Assembly: GCA_019120525.1 (NCBI GenBank)
Contig: DWUW01000210.1
Location: 1 to 7,447, forward strand
Source of the DNA: Candidatus Eisenbergiella stercorigallinarum
Lineage (GTDB): Bacteria; Bacillota; Clostridia; Lachnospirales; Lachnospiraceae
Length of the DNA stretch: 7,447 bases
Reading direction: 5' to 3'
Shown here one piece after another: positions 1-7,185 of the stretch; within the stretch, counting starts at the first letter, position 1, and every line of letters starts with the position of its first letter. A program made the translations under genes and the position numbers. The notes under the pieces were generated by a model. The model was not told where the DNA came from. It was given only the letters and a program-made list of their open reading frames with translations, and ran no database searches.

Positions 1-1066
1 CTTTGCCCAGGATCCAGTAGTCCGCGATCATGGTTCCGATCAGGGCGGGCACAATGGCCGACAGCAGGGACAGAAAGCCCTGAATGGAATTAAGGATCCC
101 CGCCGCCGCGAGAACCGTACCGACAATTCCCGCAATCGCCGTGGTTATCTGGCTTTTCTTTTCATCCTGTCCAAGCAGAACGGACAGAGAAAGTCCGCCG
201 GAATAGGCGTTGGATACGTTGGTGGTCCAGGTCGCCAGGATCAGAGCGATCAGCCCCACAAGCGGAAGGCCGGAGGACGAAAGCACCACGCTGATATCAT
301 AGGTGCCGGCGCAGATCGCCAGAACCGCTCCGATCAGAAGAATGCCAAGACCGGCGGGAACGACTCCCACAATGGAGGACTTTACCACATCTGCTCTGCT
401 TTTTGCGAAACGGCAGTAGTCTCCGGAAATGGCGGCAGCCACCACAAAGGATCCCACCGTAGCGCTCACTGCGCTGACAAAGGACATGGGGGAAGCAGGT
501 TCATAGCCGGAAAGCACCTGCATCCCGCCGCCTGCGAGCGTATCGATCAGCGTATAGGCCAGCACGATGCCTAAAAGCGGTACGGCGATCTTATTCAGCC
601 ATTTCAGCCCGGCGAACCGAAAACAGGCTGTCAGAAGCATGATCACCCCCCAGACGATGGAGGACAGCCACACCGGGATCATAACGCCCGTCATATCCGC
701 AAGCATGGAGGAAAAAGATTCTCCGCATACCGCCGCCTGAATGCCGAACCAGCCGATACAGGAAATGGCCAGGACCGCGCTGATGATATATTTTGCCCCC
801 TTTTCACCCAGGGCGGAGGACGCCATCACCGCGGTTGGGAGCCCGGTGTCGCAGCCCAGCATTCCCATGAAGCACATGAACACGCAGACCAGCGCGTAGC
901 CGGTCAGGATCGCGAGCACCAGCCCGCCCATGGAAAGGCCGTTTCCCAGCATCCCCCCAACCATAAGGGCGGGAACGCAGATCACGGAACCGATCCAGAC
1001 CATGGCAATGGATCCCCAGTTCTGTCTTTCTTCCTCCCTGATCTCAAAACCAGTGGATTTTTTCAT
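1..1066 (-). CDS. NCS1-family nucleobase permease, CodB-like (3' end cut by window edge)
   Basis: This is an inner-membrane transporter of the nucleobase:cation symporter-1 family, closest in pattern to cytosine permease CodB, which imports a base with a cation. About 355 residues are visible against roughly 420 in the family, so the C-terminus lies beyond the left edge. I read about ten hydrophobic segments. Landmarks shared with CodB as I recall it are IGWFGIQ near residue 105, VGSFVVAAAISGDYCRF near 205-219, ATWTTNVSNAYSGGLS near 278-293 and IADYWILGK at the visible end. The start at 1066 gives MKKSTGFEIREEE and has AGGGGAG at 1080-1074, seven bases upstream. An ATG at 1071 is followed at once by an in-frame stop. 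A promoter and an inverted repeat sit upstream, and a PucR-type regulator precedes it on the same strand, which fits a purine, pyrimidine, hydantoin or allantoin substrate. The exact substrate cannot be read from sequence. Confidence 0.88.
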   Translation of the reverse strand, partial: MKKSTGFEIREEERQNWGSIAMVWIGSVICVPALMVGGMLGNGLSMGGLVLAILTGYALVCVFMCFMGMLGCDTGLPTAVMASSALGEKGAKYIISAVLAISCIGWFGIQAAVCGESFSSMLADMTGVMIPVWLSSIVWGVIMLLTACFRFAGLKWLNKIAVPLLGIVLAYTLIDTLAGGGMQVLSGYEPASPMSFVSAVSATVGSFVVAAAISGDYCRFAKSRADVVKSSIVGVVPAGLGILLIGAVLAICAGTYDISVVLSSSGLPLVGLIALILATWTTNVSNAYSGGLSLSVLLGQDEKKSQITTAIAGIVGTVLAAAGILNSIQGFLSLLSAIVPALIGTMIADYWILGK

Positions 1067-1116
1067 ACCATTTCTCCCCTTTCTGCAGGTATTGGATCTC
1101 AAAAATCCTGATATTT

Positions 1117-1145
1117 ATTATAATCCGGCAAAAAAAGGAGGTCAT
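1117..1145 (-). promoter_or_regulatory. Predicted sigma-70-type promoter of the permease gene
   Basis: On the minus strand, ATGACC at 1145-1140 (4 of 6 matches to TTGACA) is followed after 17 bases by a perfect TATAAT at 1122-1117. Transcription would start near 1110 and leave a leader of about 44 nt before the permease ATG at 1066. The -10 lies in the self-complementary ATTATAAT, so it also reads as a -10 on the plus strand. Predicted from sequence only. Confidence 0.6.
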
Positions 1146-1171
1146 TATGGATACAGATAAACTTTTCCGCC

Positions 1172-1200
1172 ATTCATTGTCCTTTTAGACAACAATGAAT
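1172..1200. promoter_or_regulatory. 9-bp perfect inverted repeat, possible operator for the neighbouring regulator
   Basis: ATTCATTGT at 1172-1180 is mirrored exactly by ACAATGAAT at 1192-1200, with an 11-base spacer. A second pairing also exists (GACAA with TTGTC, leaving a 3-base bulge). The repeat lies 22 bp past the regulator stop codon and about 27 bp upstream of the permease -35, centred near -76 from the predicted start site. That position suits an activator-binding operator. A terminator for the regulator is the alternative, but the stem is AT-rich and no T-run follows on either strand, so I prefer the operator reading. Confidence 0.4.
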
Positions 1201-1221
1201 CTGCAAAAACGCTTTCCTGGT

Positions 1222-2814
1222 TCAGTCCGCCCGGTCAGAGCGCAGCATTCTCAGCAGAGAAAGCGCGCAGATCAGGCCGTTTGCCTGAGCGGCATCTCCC
1301 ACATGAAAACCGAGCAGGTCTCCCGCCTTCTGCAGGCGGAATTTTACAGTGTTCTTATGGACAAAAAGCTGCTCCGCCGTCTGCGTGACGCTTCTGTTCG
1401 TATCCAGCAGAAAAACGGACAGTGTCCTGACGATGTCCGGTCCGTCCTTTCCTTCCAGGAGCGGCTCCAGCAGCGCGGTGCGGCTCCTCACTGCGTCCTT
1501 TCCCTCTTCGGCGATCCTCCGGCATTCCTTTACGAACTCTATTTCGGAAAGCATGAAAAAAGGCCGGCGGGGAAACACCCGTATGGCATCCTCCAGGCAG
1601 GCGTGATTGAGCTCATAGGCAGATTTTGCATCGGCGGTCTGCCGCAGCATGGGGCAGCGGGTGATCTTTGCCTCCGCTCCGTTTTCCCGGCAGAAACGCG
1701 CCAGCGCTTCGGCCCAGGCATCCATTTCCCGCAGAGTCCTCTTTCCGACCGGAAAGATCAGAATATCATTCTCATACGGCTCGCACAGGCTGATGTCCGC
1801 ATAATTCCCGGATAATTCCCGGATCTGTTTTACCCACCGGGAAAGCTTCTGCGTTGTCTGGCTTTTCAGGATCCACATGTCGCTCAGGGCTTCCACATCG
1901 ATATGGTACAGGTCCCCCAGCCTGCGCATCTTGATGGGCTCATCCATCAGAATGGCGCGTACCAGCTCGGACAGATCCGTCTGGTCATGCTGTTTTCCCC
2001 AGACGCCCATGCTCAGCCGCACGCCCTCTGCCGTCTGCTTCCAGAGCAGCGGATCGATCTTTCCTCTTTCCGAAAAGATCAGCAGCTTCATGCTGCCAGG
2101 GGAAAGCTCCGCCCGATAGATCCACAGGTGATCTCTCTCCCTGACCTCCCAGCAGTTCTCCGGCCCGGTATGCCGGGCAGCGATCCCCACCAGCTCCTCG
2201 CAGGCAGACGCTTCGGTGCGCGGCCAGGCCGCGGCGCTCAAAATATGATAGGCGGCGTCTGTGATCACAGCGGACGCTCTCAGCCGGTCGCTGGTGATGC
2301 GAAGGATCGTCCGCGCCGTCTGCTGCCCTTTGGGAAGCTTCGTCATCTGCTCCAGCAGGTCTGTCGCGAAGGAAGGATTATCGAGCTCATCCCTTATGAT
2401 CGCGTCCATGACTTCCCGGATCACTTCGCTGTAGCGCAGGCTTGGCTCGTTTTCCGGCATACAGATCAGGACAAAATCCAGCTCATCCGCCAGACGGATC
2501 AGCCGGGGATCCACCCGGGGCATGATCAGTCCCACATAGTAGAGGATCATTCCCACCTCCCCAGCTTCCGCAAGACGCCGGATATTTGCGCACTGCGCTT
2601 CCACGTCGTCCGCCACGCTGCAGAATCCGGTGATCACCAGCTCGCTTCCCCAGAATTCAATACTGTCGTAAAGCTTCTTCTGCATGGCGGTCGGCACGGC
2701 GTATTCCAGAACCGAAATGGTGGACACGATCCGGTTCAGCCCGTTCCTTCCGGCGAGCACCTTCGCCCGGCGCAGGCAGGGCAGTTCCATCAGCTGCGCT
2801 ACTGTCAGGCTCAT
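1222..2814 (-). CDS. PucR-family transcriptional regulator
   Basis: This is a 530-residue cytoplasmic DNA-binding regulator. The N-terminal ~125 residues match the PucR ligand-sensing domain in pattern: MSLTVAQLMELPCLRRAKVL, then GLNRIVSTISVLE, a WGSELVITGF segment near residue 55 and a predicted sheet-rich region ending around LDFVLICMPE. A long middle region without a motif I can name (GGDEF-like in many relatives) leads to a C-terminal PucR-type helix-turn-helix at about 465-525, with LSVFLLDTNRSVTQTAEQLF then VHKNTVKFRLQKAGDLLG. The family typically responds to purine-catabolism intermediates, usually as an activator of transport and catabolic genes; the ligand here is unknown. The start at 2814 has AAGGAG at 2828-2823, eight bases upstream. 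It lies 67 bp after hypF with no visible terminator and 155 bp before a CodB-like permease, its most likely target. Confidence 0.9.
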   Translation of the reverse strand: MSLTVAQLMELPCLRRAKVLAGRNGLNRIVSTISVLEYAVPTAMQKKLYDSIEFWGSELVITGFCSVADDVEAQCANIRRLAEAGEVGMILYYVGLIMPRVDPRLIRLADELDFVLICMPENEPSLRYSEVIREVMDAIIRDELDNPSFATDLLEQMTKLPKGQQTARTILRITSDRLRASAVITDAAYHILSAAAWPRTEASACEELVGIAARHTGPENCWEVRERDHLWIYRAELSPGSMKLLIFSERGKIDPLLWKQTAEGVRLSMGVWGKQHDQTDLSELVRAILMDEPIKMRRLGDLYHIDVEALSDMWILKSQTTQKLSRWVKQIRELSGNYADISLCEPYENDILIFPVGKRTLREMDAWAEALARFCRENGAEAKITRCPMLRQTADAKSAYELNHACLEDAIRVFPRRPFFMLSEIEFVKECRRIAEEGKDAVRSRTALLEPLLEGKDGPDIVRTLSVFLLDTNRSVTQTAEQLFVHKNTVKFRLQKAGDLLGFHVGDAAQANGLICALSLLRMLRSDRAD

Positions 2815-2881
2815 TTTGCTTTCTCCTTTCTCTCAACAGCGTCTTATTCCGGGAACTCCGCTCCGGCCTGCGCCGCCTCGC

Positions 2882-5494
2882 TCATTCCCGCATGGCGATC
2901 CAGGCCTGTCCCAGGCAGATGCCGCCGTCGTTTCCGGGCACCTGTTCATTGACATAAACCAAAAAGCCGTCCTGTTCCAGCAGGCTTCTGCAGCGTTCCT
3001 GAAGCAGGACGTTGGCAAACACGCCGCCGCTTAAAGCGATCCGGCCGATCCCGGTCTTTTCCCGCAGTCCCCTGCACATGGCAAGGACCATGTCCGCCGC
3101 CGCCTCATGAAAGGCAAGGGCGAGCTCCTCCGCCAGCTGCGTCTTTTTTCCGGCGTCCTTCGTCCCCTTCCCCTCCTTCAGCCCGCGAAGGATCGCCAGA
3201 AAGAGCGTCCTCCGGTCCGCGATCAGCATCTTCCCTTCTTCCCGTATCGGAAAGGGAAGTTCCCGTTTACCTGCCTCATGCTCCGGCTCCTCTTCCCGCC
3301 TTTTTCTTTCCCGCCAGGCCGCGTTTTCCAGGGCGACGGCGCATTCTCCTTCGTAGCTGTTTTCGGCGCGGATCCCCAGCAGGGCGCTCACCGCGTCAAA
3401 AAGCCTTCCCATGCTGGAGCTTCGCTGCACCTGAATGCCTGCCGCCAGCGCCCTGCCCGCAAAATCCAGGCGGGACGCAACCTCTTCCGGCAGCCCTTCT
3501 TTTCCCGGAAGCGCTGCCAGATGGCAGGCCGCCGTCAGGGCCGCGTCCCGCGAAGAAGCGTCTCCTCCCACCAGCGGGATTTCCTCCAGATGTCCCATCC
3601 GCCGGAAGGAAGCGCCCTCGCAGACCAGGAACTCTCCGCCCCAGATATGGCCGTCCGTCCCGTATCCGGTCCCGTCAAAGATCACGGCGATGCAGCGCTC
3701 CAGCCCGTGCTCCGCCATCACGGAAGCCGCATGGGCATGATGATGCTGCACCCGCAGCAGAGGGCGGCCCGTCTCCTCCGCCAGCTTCTGCGCAAGCTGC
3801 GTCGTCAGGTAGCCTGGATGCAGATCGCAGACCAGAGTTTCCGGCCGGATGCCGAACAGTCCCTCCATCCGGGAAAGCTCACTCCGGAAGGTCTGGTGCA
3901 CGCGAAGGTTTTCCATGTCTCCAAAATACTGGCTCAGATAGGCCCTGTCTCCGGCCGCAAGGCAGAACGCCGCCTTCAGATCTCCCCCGAAGGCCAGAAG
4001 GGCCGTCCTGTCCTTTTCCCCCGCCTGCGGCAAAAGAGCCCGCTGCAAAAAGACCGGCGAAGGCACGAAGCCCCGGCTCCTTCTGAGCATCTGCACATGG
4101 CCTGCCGTGACTCTCATCAGAGAATCGTCTAACGGCGTCACGATCCGCCTCGTATTCCATGCCGCCGCGGACAGAAGCTCCAAAGACCGCGCCCACAGCT
4201 GCTCCAGCTCCTCCTCTTTCGTAATGATGGGATCGTCCGTCCGGTTGGCGCTGGTCATCACCAGCGGCCCCGCCTCTTCCGTCAGAAGCTGATGCAGACC
4301 CGTGTATGGCAGGAAAGCTCCCAGATACCTGCTTTCCGAGCTCAGCGACGGGCAGAAGCTTTCTTCCGCCGCCTTTTTTCTTTCCAGGAGCACGATAGGG
4401 CGGGCCGGAGCGGTCAGAAGCTCCTCCTCCTGCCGGGAGACCTCGCAGAAGGCGCGGACGCCGCAGGGGCCGTCCAGCGACGGGAACATCACGGCAAAGG
4501 GCTTTTTCTCCCTTCCCTTCAGCAGCCGGAGACGCCGGACCGTTTCCTCCCGATCCGGGCGGCAGGCGAGCTGATAGCCGCCGATCCCCTTCACCGCCAG
4601 GATCCCGCCCTCCTTCAGAATCCGAACCGCCTCTGTAAGAGCGGCGTCTGCGCGGGCGGCCTCTCCGGCCGGAACGACGTCTTCCGGGGAAGCTCCTTCC
4701 AGCAAAACGGTTCCCGATTCAGCTGCCCCGGCCAGATCAGTTCCGGTACCGGCCTGCTTCCTGAAATCCTCCCACCCGCTCAGGATCAGCTGCGGGCCGC
4801 ATTCCCGGCAGGAGATGGTCTGGGCGTGCTGTCTTCTGCCGCCGGGCGTCCGGTATTCCCGGCCGCACTCCGGACACATCCGATAATCCCGCATGGAAAT
4901 GTGTTCCCTGTCATAGGGGATGGCCTCCAGGATGCTGTAGCGAGGGCCGCAGGCCGTGCAGCTGATGAAGGGATAGCTGAAACGGCGGTTCCTTCGGTCC
5001 CTCATCTCCGAAAGGCACGCCTCGCAGATGGGAAGATCCGGCGGGATCAGCGGAAGATCCGCTCCGTTTTCCGTCTCGCTCTCCACGATCCGGAAGTCCT
5101 CCGGCTCCGCGCCGGTCTCCGGGAAGCGCCTCCCGCTGCCGCAGCAGACGGACGGCCTCCCGCTGCCCAAGCAGTCGGACGGTCTCCCGCCGGAAGACAT
5201 TTCCCCGGCAGCACCGCCGGAAGGCAGGGAGTTCTCTTCTGCGGAGGGCAGGGAGTTCTCTTCTTCCGTTCTTTCCACGATCACCCGGTCCACCCGCGCC
5301 GCGGACGGCGCACACGAACGGAGGCGATGGAGCATTTCCTCCACCGCCTCCACGTTTCCATATACTTCAATTCTCACCACGCCCCCGCTGTTGCACACGC
5401 TCCCGCGCAGGGAAAGCGCCCGGGCCGTTTCCGCCACAAAGGGGCGGAAACCCACGCCCTGCACCACGCCGAGTACGGTGATCTGCGCCCTCAT
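2882..5494 (-). CDS. hypF: HypF, carbamoyltransferase for [NiFe] hydrogenase maturation
   Basis: HypF converts carbamoyl phosphate and ATP to carbamoyl-AMP and passes the carbamoyl group to the HypE C-terminal cysteine, the source of the CN ligands of the NiFe site. All family domains are visible. Residues 1-75 form the acylphosphatase domain (VQGVGFRPFV, Arg17, Asn35). Residues 157-232 hold two zinc-finger units with exact CxxC-x18-CxxC-x24-CxxC-x18-CxxC spacing. Residues ~285-480 are YrdC-like (AVKGIGGYQLACRP, KGREKKPFAVM, VMTSANRTDDPI). The Kae1-like domain carries HHHAHA at 584-589 and GNDGG at 854-858. At 870 residues it is about 100 longer than usual, owing to a repetitive linker at about 76-131 and a second insert near 240-285. 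I chose ATG 5494 because homology starts at MRAQITVLGV and because it makes an ATGA overlap with echF; the frame stays open upstream to 5845, but that part is only a shadow of echF. Confidence 0.96.
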   Translation of the reverse strand: MRAQITVLGVVQGVGFRPFVAETARALSLRGSVCNSGGVVRIEVYGNVEAVEEMLHRLRSCAPSAARVDRVIVERTEEENSLPSAEENSLPSGGAAGEMSSGGRPSDCLGSGRPSVCCGSGRRFPETGAEPEDFRIVESETENGADLPLIPPDLPICEACLSEMRDRRNRRFSYPFISCTACGPRYSILEAIPYDREHISMRDYRMCPECGREYRTPGGRRQHAQTISCRECGPQLILSGWEDFRKQAGTGTDLAGAAESGTVLLEGASPEDVVPAGEAARADAALTEAVRILKEGGILAVKGIGGYQLACRPDREETVRRLRLLKGREKKPFAVMFPSLDGPCGVRAFCEVSRQEEELLTAPARPIVLLERKKAAEESFCPSLSSESRYLGAFLPYTGLHQLLTEEAGPLVMTSANRTDDPIITKEEELEQLWARSLELLSAAAWNTRRIVTPLDDSLMRVTAGHVQMLRRSRGFVPSPVFLQRALLPQAGEKDRTALLAFGGDLKAAFCLAAGDRAYLSQYFGDMENLRVHQTFRSELSRMEGLFGIRPETLVCDLHPGYLTTQLAQKLAEETGRPLLRVQHHHAHAASVMAEHGLERCIAVIFDGTGYGTDGHIWGGEFLVCEGASFRRMGHLEEIPLVGGDASSRDAALTAACHLAALPGKEGLPEEVASRLDFAGRALAAGIQVQRSSSMGRLFDAVSALLGIRAENSYEGECAVALENAAWRERKRREEEPEHEAGKRELPFPIREEGKMLIADRRTLFLAILRGLKEGKGTKDAGKKTQLAEELALAFHEAAADMVLAMCRGLREKTGIGRIALSGGVFANVLLQERCRSLLEQDGFLVYVNEQVPGNDGGICLGQAWIAMRE
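5129..5182 (-). repeat. Two tandem 27-bp units in hypF linker
   Basis: Units at 5129-5155 and 5156-5182 match at 24 of 27 positions, and a partial third copy follows at 5183. On the coding strand they encode the nonapeptides PSDCLGSGR and PSVCCGSGR, about residues 105-122 of HypF. The unit length is a multiple of three, so copy-number change would keep the frame. Confidence 0.85.
5223..5270 (-). repeat. Two tandem 24-bp units in hypF linker
   Basis: Units at 5223-5246 and 5247-5270 share an identical 18-base core (GGCAGGGAGTTCTCTTCT on the plus strand). They encode the octapeptides EENSLPSA and EENSLPSG, about residues 78-93 of HypF, immediately after the acylphosphatase domain. Confidence 0.85.
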
Positions 5495-6015
5495 GCTTCC
5501 GGCTTCCCGGCAGGTTCCGCCGCAGGCTTCCCGGCAGGTTCCGCCGCAGGCTTTCCCGCAGGTTCCGCCGCAGGCTTCCCCACCGCTCCCGCAGCCGGCT
5601 TCGCCGCCTGAACCGCCGCGGACTTCCCGGCAGCCCCTGCCGCGGGCTTCGCCGCGGGAGCCGGCATATTGGTCTTCAGGAAGGTATCCGACGTTTTCTC
5701 CGCCCCGGGCCGGGTATAGGCATTTTTCATGGTCAGACACTTTTTTGGACAGGTCTCCACGCAGCAGCCGCACTGGATGCAGTCGAAGCGCTCGATCCTC
5801 CAGGTCTTTTCCGCCCGGTTTACGGTGATCGCTCCGGTAGGGCATTTTCTGGAGCAGAGTCCGCAGAGAATACAGGTATCGATATCAATTTCCACATGGC
5901 CCCTGGTCCGCTCCGGGTATTCCCGGGGCTGTTCCGGATAGGGTCTGGTAACGGGCGGGCTGAACAGGTTTTTTAACGCCGTCCGCGTAAATTTCATGGT
6001 CCTCATATTTTTCAT
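5491..6015 (-). CDS. echF: Ech-type hydrogenase ferredoxin subunit (EchF/NuoI-like), 2x[4Fe-4S]
   Basis: This electron-transfer subunit sits between soluble ferredoxin and the hydrogenase small subunit on the cytoplasmic face of the membrane complex. Two classical cluster motifs are visible: C48-xx-C51-xx-C54-xxx-C58-P and C79-xx-C82-xx-C85-xxx-C89-P, in the NuoI/EchF arrangement. The N-terminus (MKFTRTALKNLFSPPVTRPYP) resembles that of EchF/HycF proteins. After residue ~115 the protein departs from the family: a tail of about 55 residues rich in Ala, Pro and Lys ends in three AGKPAAEP-like octapeptides encoded by tandem 24-bp repeats. The start at 6015 is preceded by AAGGAGG at 6033-6027 with an 11-base gap, slightly long; Met4 and Met7 would lie still further away. 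It follows echE by 90 bp, and its TGA overlaps the hypF ATG. HycF-like or NuoI-like naming is possible; echF rests mainly on operon order and on EchE. Confidence 0.88.
   Translation of the reverse strand: MKNMRTMKFTRTALKNLFSPPVTRPYPEQPREYPERTRGHVEIDIDTCILCGLCSRKCPTGAITVNRAEKTWRIERFDCIQCGCCVETCPKKCLTMKNAYTRPGAEKTSDTFLKTNMPAPAAKPAAGAAGKSAAVQAAKPAAGAVGKPAAEPAGKPAAEPAGKPAAEPAGKPEA
5501..5596 (-). repeat. 24-bp tandem repeat in the echF 3' end, next to the hypF start
   Basis: Three units lie at 5501-5524, 5525-5548 and 5549-5572, with a degenerate fourth at 5573-5596. The first two are identical; the third differs at two bases, both silent in the echF frame (Ala and Gly codons). They encode the octapeptide AGKPAAEP. 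More degenerate GC-rich Ala/Pro/Lys coding sequence continues to about 5665. The first unit begins only 7 bp inside echF from the hypF start codon. Confidence 0.92.
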
Positions 6016-6068
6016 GGCGAAATCCGCCTCCTTCTCTCCGCCGCCGCAGGCAGCGATTCCTTCTTCGG

Positions 6069-6092
6069 GGACGCGCTCCTGAGGACGCGCTC
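6069..6092. repeat. Short direct repeat in the echE-echF spacer
   Basis: GGACGCGCTC occurs at 6069-6078 and again at 6083-6092, with CTGA between them. The stretch can also fold into a short bulged hairpin on the minus-strand transcript just after the echE stop. No T-run follows, so I do not call it a terminator; mRNA processing or stability is a possible role but unproven. The rest of the 90-bp spacer holds only the echF ribosome binding site. Confidence 0.35.
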
Positions 6093-6105
6093 TTTCCCCT
6101 TTCGC

Positions 6106-7185
6106 TTACCTTTCCGTACAGCTGATGCAGGGATCGATGGTCAGGATCATGATCGGCACATCAGCCAGCTGGCACCCCTTCAGCGTCTGGATCAGCGCCG
6201 GAAGGTTGGCAAAGGTGGGCGTGCGCACACGGAAACGGTCGATGAACTTCGTCCCGTTGGCCTTCACATAGTAGACGGCCTCGCCTCTCGGCTGCTCCTC
6301 CCGCATGAAATACTCGCCCTCCGGGAAGCCCTTGAAGGGAACCGCCACCTCGCCGCCGGGGATTTTGGAGGCCGCCTGGCGGATCAGGTCGATGGACTGG
6401 AAGATCTCCCGGATGCGCACGTCGCATCTGGCGTAGCAGTCTCCCACGTCGCTGGTCACCGGTTCAAAATTCAGATCCGAATAGGCCGCATAGCCCAGCT
6501 TCCGGTTATCGAGAGCAATGCCGCTGGCCCGCATGAAGGGCCCCACGGCGCCCAGATCGTGCGCCTGCTGTTTCGTAAGAAGCCCCACCCCGCGCAGTCT
6601 GGTATTTACGGCCGCGTCCGAAAGGAAGACTCCGCAGAGCTCTTTCAGCTCCGCCTCCATATCCTGGAAGTTCGCCACAAACTGACGCAGCATGGCGGCA
6701 TCCATATCCTTTCTCTGGCCGCCGATCTTATTTACGGAAAAAATCACTCTGCCGCCGGTGGATGCCTCAAACATATCCAGCACCTTCTCCCGAAGCCGCC
6801 AGGACTGCATGAACAGGCTCTCAAAGCCGAAGGCGTCAGCCAGAAGGCCAAGCCAGAGCAGATGGCTGTGGATCCGGCTCATCTCGCACCAGATGGTGCG
6901 CAGATATCTGGCGCGGGGCGGGATCTCAATGTTCATGATGTGCTCCACGGCCTCGCAGTAACCCATGCCGTGCATGAAGCTGCAGATGCCGCAGATCCGC
7001 TCCGCCACATATACATATTCGGTAAATTCCTTTTTTTCAACCAGCTTTTCCAGGCCTCTGTGGACGAAGCCGATGGAGGGAACCGCTTCCACCACCTTCT
7101 CATCCTCCAGGACCAGATCCAGATGGATCGGCTCCGGCAGCACGGGATGCTGCGGCCCGAACGGGACAATACTTTTTGTGGACAT
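6106..7185 (-). CDS. echE: Ech-type [NiFe] hydrogenase large (catalytic) subunit
   Basis: The large subunit carries the Ni-Fe(CN)2CO centre and reversibly reduces protons to H2 with electrons from ferredoxin, coupled in Ech complexes to ion translocation. The 359-residue protein has both nickel-binding pairs: R63-I-C65-G-I-C68 and D351-P-C353-I-S-C356-TER. The N-terminus (VPFGPQHPVLPEPIHLDL) and GLEKLVEKKE, MSRIHSHLLWLG and FMRASGI segments mark the EchE/NuoD superfamily (group 4). All four ligands are cysteine, with no sign of selenocysteine. It stops right after the TER of the C-terminal motif, so there is no extension for a maturation endopeptidase to remove; published EchE and CooH proteins share this as I recall, whereas HycE does not. 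That favours Ech/Coo over formate-hydrogenlyase type. The ATG at 7185 shares one base with the echD stop (TAATG) and has AGGAGG at 7198-7193, seven bases upstream. Confidence 0.95.
   Translation of the reverse strand: MSTKSIVPFGPQHPVLPEPIHLDLVLEDEKVVEAVPSIGFVHRGLEKLVEKKEFTEYVYVAERICGICSFMHGMGYCEAVEHIMNIEIPPRARYLRTIWCEMSRIHSHLLWLGLLADAFGFESLFMQSWRLREKVLDMFEASTGGRVIFSVNKIGGQRKDMDAAMLRQFVANFQDMEAELKELCGVFLSDAAVNTRLRGVGLLTKQQAHDLGAVGPFMRASGIALDNRKLGYAAYSDLNFEPVTSDVGDCYARCDVRIREIFQSIDLIRQAASKIPGGEVAVPFKGFPEGEYFMREEQPRGEAVYYVKANGTKFIDRFRVRTPTFANLPALIQTLKGCQLADVPIMILTIDPCISCTER

Noticed and set aside
1172..1200. Rho-independent terminator of the PucR gene
   Set aside because: The stem is AT-rich with an 11-base loop and no T-tract follows on either strand.
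1903..2952. Plus-strand open frame of 349 codons opposite the PucR gene
   Set aside because: Antisense to a gene with clear PucR and helix-turn-helix signatures; rich in His, Arg and Pro, as expected for a reverse-frame artefact.
3107..4132. Plus-strand open frame of 341 codons opposite hypF
   Set aside because: Antisense to the HypF YrdC and Kae1-like domains; no recognisable motif, and composition is typical of a shadow frame.
5501..5596. CRISPR-like array from short regular repeats
   Set aside because: Units are contiguous without spacers, keep the reading frame and are translated as part of echF.
4292..5611. Long plus-strand open frame (439 codons) opposite hypF and echF
   Set aside because: It is antisense to unmistakable HypF domains, has low-complexity GC-driven composition and no recognisable domain. 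It is open because of third-position GC bias.
5495..5845. In-frame upstream extension of hypF by 117 codons (Gly/Cys/Arg-rich GGTCREAC repeats)
   Set aside because: It overlaps the conserved echF coding sequence in another frame. The repeats come from the echF 24-bp units, homology begins at MRAQITVLGV, and the ATGA overlap supports a start at 5494.
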